64,000 nucleotides of DNA from Vagococcus intermedius (GTDB taxonomy: Bacteria > Bacillota > Bacilli > Lactobacillales > Vagococcaceae): NCBI RefSeq assembly GCF_029144185.1, contig NZ_CP110232.1:496001-560000 (forward strand). Reading direction: 5' to 3'. A program made the translations under genes and the position numbers. Positions 60,781-64,000 of this stretch are shown here, one piece after another (the first letter of the stretch is position 1; each line of letters begins with the position of its first letter). The notes beneath the pieces were generated by a model. The model was not told the DNA's origin. It worked only from the letters and a program-made list of their open reading frames with translations, and ran no database searches.

Positions 60781-61966
60781 ACAGCTTTTTAAATAACTTT
60801 TCAGCAAGTTTTGATCCAGTGACATTGTAACTATTTTGTAATAGAACAACCGCGTTTTTACCATTATTTGAAATAAAGAGTGACGACTCATAATTTCTAA
60901 ATAAACCATGACCTTTTTTAAAGCCGTCACGGTGGTAAAGACCACTGGCATAAGTATAGGCATAGTTTTGAGGAGCATTTGTCCACAAAGCATCCAAACT
61001 AGTCCGAGCAATTAACTTGCCATCCATTAGAGCATGAAGATAGGTCAATAAGTCTTTTGTGGAAGCATACAAATTACCTGTTCCAAGTTCAGCCGAGTAG
61101 TTATGTTCGGCAATGGTGACTGGCTTGCCTTTTTCATCATAAGATAAGGTATGTTCAGGATCGTTAGTAAACTCTTTATAAAAACCAGTATGAGTTAGAT
61201 TTAAGGGAGCTATAATTTTTTTAGTCAGATAATCTTGGTAGCTTTCGCCAGTTATCTGTCTAATAATAGCTGCTAGGAGCATATAGTTAACGGAAGAATA
61301 GTTCCATTTGTCAATCTGTTTGTAGGTGACATTTTTTAATACATAGGCGATGGTATCTTCTTCAGACTTTCCTTTAGGATCATTTCCTTCTAAGAACAAG
61401 CCACTAGACATATCTAAGAGATTCCGAATCGTAATCGTCTCACTGTAAGGAACTTCCGGATAAAACTCAGATAACAAGGTATTAAAAGTTAATTTTTTAT
61501 CTTGAATTAACATCATAATTAAAGTTGCTGTATAGGATTTTTGAATAGAAGCTAGCATAAATTCCGTATCAGGCTGATTTTTGATTTCTTTTTCTTTATT
61601 AGCATCGCCATAACCTTTATTTAAGATGACCTGATTATCTTTTATGACTAGGGCAGAACCTTGGAAGGTTGTTTCGTTAATTTGTTGATTAAGAGAAGCA
61701 CTTAAGGTTTTATCTGAATTGATAGCTTTATTGTAGTCAATTCTAGAAAATGATTGTGACGATTTCTCTTGAAGGTTGTCTAATCGTGAGGTTAATTTTT
61801 TGTTTTTTTTAGTGAGTTTTATCTCAGATTTCTTAAAGCTATGCTCTAATTCTGATACTTGTTGTGTCAAATATAGTGTTGCAAGGCTTGCTGATAGTAA
61901 TACTCCAATTAAAAAAGTAATGACACAGGTGCGAAGTCTGACGTATTTGTGTTTGGTATGTTTCAA
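60779..61966 (-). CDS. Membrane-anchored serine hydrolase (beta-lactamase/PBP-related)
   Basis: A 395-residue protein with an N-terminal membrane anchor (about 12-33), a charged coiled-coil stretch (about 36-70) and an extracellular PF00144 domain. The nucleophile motif is SIQK (Ser140, Lys143), the Tyr motif is YSSVNY and the C-terminal block contains YASGLYHRDG. The third motif usually has Asn; here it is YSS. Such proteins can be DD-peptidases, D-Ala-D-Ala esterases or D-alanyl-teichoic acid enzymes; no activity can be assigned. Confidence 0.87.
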   Translation of the reverse strand: MKHTKHKYVRLRTCVITFLIGVLLSASLATLYLTQQVSELEHSFKKSEIKLTKKNKKLTSRLDNLQEKSSQSFSRIDYNKAINSDKTLSASLNQQINETTFQGSALVIKDNQVILNKGYGDANKEKEIKNQPDTEFMLASIQKSYTATLIMMLIQDKKLTFNTLLSEFYPEVPYSETITIRNLLDMSSGLFLEGNDPKGKSEEDTIAYVLKNVTYKQIDKWNYSSVNYMLLAAIIRQITGESYQDYLTKKIIAPLNLTHTGFYKEFTNDPEHTLSYDEKGKPVTIAEHNYSAELGTGNLYASTKDLLTYLHALMDGKLIARTSLDALWTNAPQNYAYTYASGLYHRDGFKKGHGLFRNYESSLFISNNGKNAVVLLQNSYNVTGSKLAEKLFKKL

Positions 61967-62092
61967 TGGGAAGGCTCCTTTAAAATTAAATAATATTGAG
62001 ATGAAAAATCAAATTTTTTTAGTTGTTATCTAAAAAAAATTGTGATAAAAAGTAGTTAAAAATTTGCTAAAAGCATGCTATCGTTAACCTAG

Positions 62093-62305
62093 TTAAAATA
62101 AGTCTGTTGTTAATGTTTCAATGTATTTGGCACTAGCTATCTGACTATATTTAAGAACACTGTTACGTTCAAATAATTCCAATTGAATAAGTTGCTCCAT
62201 AAAGTATTTGACTTGTTCGGCTGACAAGCTTGAATCAGCAAGTCTTGGTGTGAGAGTGACAGGTTTACCTGCCGCATCTAAAAAATTTAAGGATAGTTTT
62301 TTCAT
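62093..62305 (-). CDS. DUF2922 family small protein
   Basis: A 70-residue protein opening MKKLSLNFLDAAGKPVTLTPRLAD, a two-strand start followed by a helix (SAEQVKYFMEQLIQLELF) and a C-terminal strand, as in DUF2922. These small proteins of Firmicutes are usually encoded together with a DUF1659 gene, as here. Function unknown. AAAAGGAGACC precedes the ATG. Confidence 0.8.
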   Translation of the reverse strand: MKKLSLNFLDAAGKPVTLTPRLADSSLSAEQVKYFMEQLIQLELFERNSVLKYSQIASAKYIETLTTDLF

Positions 62306-62322
62306 AATTAGTGGTCTCCTTT

Positions 62323-62535
62323 TTAGTAATCAAGCGTATAGCGGGTACGATCAATTGTTACGATTGAATCTAAGCTATAGCTATCTGGGGTAATAGTATT
62401 AAGCAATTGGCTAAAGGCAATCAGTTGTGCTTCACTGGCATTGGTTACAACATTATTAAATTGTTCGTGAAGGGCTATTTCACTCGTCGGTTGGTTAAAA
62501 TAAACATCTACCTTGGTACTTTCTAGAATTTTCAT
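62323..62535 (-). CDS. DUF1659 family small protein
   Basis: A 70-residue protein: a beta-hairpin start (STKVDVYFNQ), a NVVTNASEAQLIAFSQLLNTI helix and a last strand. It fits DUF1659, the usual partner of DUF2922, encoded 17 bp downstream. It lies after the sigma factor gene and behind a GC-rich inverted repeat (62559-62584). Function unknown. Confidence 0.75.
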   Translation of the reverse strand: MKILESTKVDVYFNQPTSEIALHEQFNNVVTNASEAQLIAFSQLLNTITPDSYSLDSIVTIDRTRYTLDY

Positions 62536-62558
62536 TTAAACACTCCTCATTGGCTGAT

Positions 62559-62584
62559 AGTGTAAGGTCGCGACGTCTTACACT
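62559..62584 (-). repeat. GC-rich inverted repeat before the DUF1659/DUF2922 pair
   Basis: Arms AGTGTAAG and CTTACACT enclose a core with the palindrome GTCGCGAC. No T-run follows on either strand, so it is more likely an operator than a terminator. It lies 24 bp before the DUF1659 start. Confidence 0.5.
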
Positions 62585-62625
62585 AATAATAACGAAAAAC
62601 AAGGTGAAAGTGTCTTACTTTTTTT

Positions 62626-63162
62626 TTAATTTTTATGAATTAACGCTAAAAACTTTTTTTGAATATTTTTGCGATAGCGATAGACACTACTTCGAGGGAG
62701 TTGATTTTTCTTTGCATAATCATTTAAAGAAGTCGGGTGATGAATAAGGGTTAGTAAAAGTAGGCGTTCTGCTGATGTTAAAAGGGGGAGAAGTTCTAAG
62801 AGTATTTCTTTAGCGTTCAGGGTTTCACTAAAATCAATCTGAGGGTTAAGGAGAGGAGACTCTAAGTCAAGAGCAACGTCACGAGGTTCTATTTTGGTTT
62901 TATAGCGTAAATAACGTCGTTGTTCGTCACGCAAACGCCAATACAGTTGTTGGTAGATATAAGATGGTCGTTTGGCAAGCGGTAGGTTATCTAAGGATAG
63001 CACTGCGGTTTTTTCAAGTATTTGTAAGAAAAGTAGACGACCTATCTGAACAAAATCTTCATAGTCAGGAGAGTAAGGATAGATGTGACAGCGTTTTAAA
63101 ATACTATGAATCATCTTTTGATTTTCAGTGAAAAATGAAAGTTCTTTTTTATTTAATTTCAT
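62626..63162 (-). CDS. sigX: Alternative sigma factor of the ComX/SigX/SigH type
   Basis: A 178-residue two-domain sigma-70 relative. The region 2-like part has YSPDYEDFVQIGRLLFLQILEK (about 30-50) and LYWRLRDEQRRYLRYK (about 90-105); region 4 ends with an HTH, TSLNDYAKKNQLPRSSVYRYRKN. This size and layout fit streptococcal/enterococcal ComX-SigX and SigH-like factors, which switch on late competence genes in some relatives. ATG 63162 with AAGGAAGA is chosen over an in-frame ATG at 63216 with no ribosome site. Divergent from the comK-like gene. Confidence 0.75.
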   Translation of the reverse strand: MKLNKKELSFFTENQKMIHSILKRCHIYPYSPDYEDFVQIGRLLFLQILEKTAVLSLDNLPLAKRPSYIYQQLYWRLRDEQRRYLRYKTKIEPRDVALDLESPLLNPQIDFSETLNAKEILLELLPLLTSAERLLLLTLIHHPTSLNDYAKKNQLPRSSVYRYRKNIQKKFLALIHKN

Positions 63163-63187
63163 ATTTATCTTCCTTATCAAATAAAAT

Positions 63188-63199
63188 CGTCGGCCGACG
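63188..63199. repeat. GC-rich palindrome between sigX and comK-like gene
   Basis: CGTCGGCCGACG, a perfect 12-bp palindrome with ten G/C bases inside an AT-rich divergent promoter region, 26 bp before the sigma factor start. It shares the CGACGT-like core with the repeat at 62559-62584. Confidence 0.5.
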
Positions 63200-63320
63200 T
63201 TAGGGTTACTATACACAATAATATGAAGCTAGGTGGGATGGAAACCTGACTAAATCAATTGAATATAGCACTTGTTTTTGAGAGAGAAAGAGTCTAGTCT
63301 AACTAAGGAAGTGACTAAAG

Positions 63321-64000
63321 ATGGTATATAAAATCAATAAAGATAAGTCAACCTCAGTCCTTGATGTCAATGAGGCAACTTCTTTTTTAGGAGGGTGTCA
63401 AGTAGTTAAGTTTGCTAAGATTACTAACCAAACATTATTTTTGATGGATTTAAGTGAAATTGCATCACACTATCATAATAAAACGTTGTTGATCAATTAT
63501 TTAAATGTCCCACTCATTGTGAGCCGTTCGGTAAATGAGCTGATTGGTGAGTTGAACCAGGAATTATTGATTGATTTAGTTCAGCAAAAAAAAGTTATGA
63601 CCCAGGAGTTTGGCAAGCGCTATCGTTTACCTATATTAAGTGGACGAGGTGTTTTTGTTCCATTTAGTCAAGGTCAGTGGTACAATTTGTTTTTTATTGA
63701 AGGTCTTCTCAAGTCTCAAGTAGCCAATTGTTTAGGTGAAAATTGTCGAGTTATTTTTAGTGGTAAATGTGACATTATTTTTCCCAAAACCTATCGCTCT
63801 TTTTTGACTAACTTACAAAAAGACTTGTGTCTAAGTTATTATTTAGCCAATTATTTTTCAGAGTTAGCTTTGCGTCAAGTAGGGTGTAAAAAAAATTATT
63901 CAAAAAAAATAAAACAATTATTGATCAGATTTAAAGTCCCTGTCCCTCAAGATTTGAATGAGGCACAATTAAAAGAGTTACATTTTTTTTTAGCCCGTTG
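63321..64000 (+). CDS. comK: ComK-like competence transcription factor, 3'-truncated by window edge
   Basis: The frame is open for 226 codons to the window end. AAGGAAG lies before ATG 63321. The pattern fits ComK: SRSVNELIGE (about 72-81), YRLPILSGRGVFVPFSQGQ (about 103-121) followed by WYNLFFIE, then RVIFSGKCDIIFPKTYRSF (about 145-163). In Bacillus ComK these correspond to the KPPIMV..IFLFP, W.SH and VTFSNG..ELPISY.SF blocks. It is longer than Bacillus ComK (192), with a basic C-terminal extension. The assignment is from pattern only. Confidence 0.65.
   Translation, partial: MVYKINKDKSTSVLDVNEATSFLGGCQVVKFAKITNQTLFLMDLSEIASHYHNKTLLINYLNVPLIVSRSVNELIGELNQELLIDLVQQKKVMTQEFGKRYRLPILSGRGVFVPFSQGQWYNLFFIEGLLKSQVANCLGENCRVIFSGKCDIIFPKTYRSFLTNLQKDLCLSYYLANYFSELALRQVGCKKNYSKKIKQLLIRFKVPVPQDLNEAQLKELHFFLAR

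Noticed and set aside
60742..61011. 89-codon minus-strand frame at the end of the serine hydrolase gene
   Set aside because: It overlaps the hydrolase in another frame, runs through the terminator and has no ribosome site.

Overview
The window reads as a chromosome segment of a low-GC Gram-positive coccus of the order Lactobacillales, most likely Enterococcaceae (a Vagococcus- or Enterococcus-like genome). This is inferred from the AT-rich coding style, the strong AGGAGG ribosome sites, the Mn-type ABC importer, the PTS content, the LCP/wall-teichoic-acid genes and the mprF, kup, pepS and DUF2922/DUF1659 content. I saw no prophage, insertion sequence, CRISPR array or rRNA; one tRNA-Arg(CCU) gene is present. 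The left edge cuts an ABC ATPase gene and the right edge cuts a comK-like gene.

Layout. 1-2.9 kb: Mn-type ABC importer (mntBCA) followed by dps behind a PerR-type box. 2.9-6.8 kb: metNIQ-type importer (minus strand), a 0.8 kb gene-free stretch, then proC. 6.9-15 kb: envelope and ion homeostasis genes: mprF, yfhO, and kup preceded by a recognisable yybP-ykoY (Mn2+) riboswitch with its own terminator. 15-24.5 kb: mixed housekeeping genes (manA, a beta-lactamase-fold hydrolase, a permuted NlpC/P60-like protein, an MFS pump, NDH-2, a DUF4828 protein, sfsA, an oxidoreductase, a DEAD-box helicase). 24.5-30.7 kb: a LevR-type sigma-54 activator and a cellobiose/lactose-class PTS operon read from a textbook -24/-12 promoter, ending in three small accessory genes. 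30.7-35.5 kb: tRNA-Arg, pepS, a TetR regulator, flavodoxin, map, yihY.

35.4-42.7 kb is a wall teichoic acid locus: tagO, an LCP ligase, tagH, a CDP-glycerol glycerophosphotransferase, tagA, tagG and tagD. 42.7-59.8 kb is a Wzx/Wzy exopolysaccharide or capsule locus. Its tyrosine kinase/phosphatase module is followed by genes matching in domain content and length the Staphylococcus aureus type 5/8 capsule enzymes CapD, CapM, CapN, CapL, CapE, CapF and CapG. That set predicts a D-FucNAc/L-FucNAc core, here with an added LicD-type transferase, and the locus ends in wzy, wzx and a second LCP ligase that would attach the polymer to peptidoglycan. The glycosyltransferase, wzy and wzx genes are visibly more AT-rich than their neighbours.

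59.8-64 kb holds a small membrane protein, a gene-free stretch with predicted RNA structure, a membrane-anchored serine hydrolase, a DUF1659/DUF2922 pair, an alternative sigma factor of the ComX/SigX/SigH type and, divergent from it, a ComK-like gene cut by the window edge. This looks like a competence-type regulatory island.

The most notable observations are: a Mn2+ riboswitch controlling a Kup potassium importer; a 52-bp perfect palindrome that ends yihY and tagO and writes the same C-terminal peptide into both proteins; a sigma-54 promoter embedded in the terminator of its activator gene; a shared ATTTACA-N3-TGTAAAT box before yihY and tagD; the S. aureus-like FucNAc capsule core with LicD; and the sigma factor/ComK-like pair.
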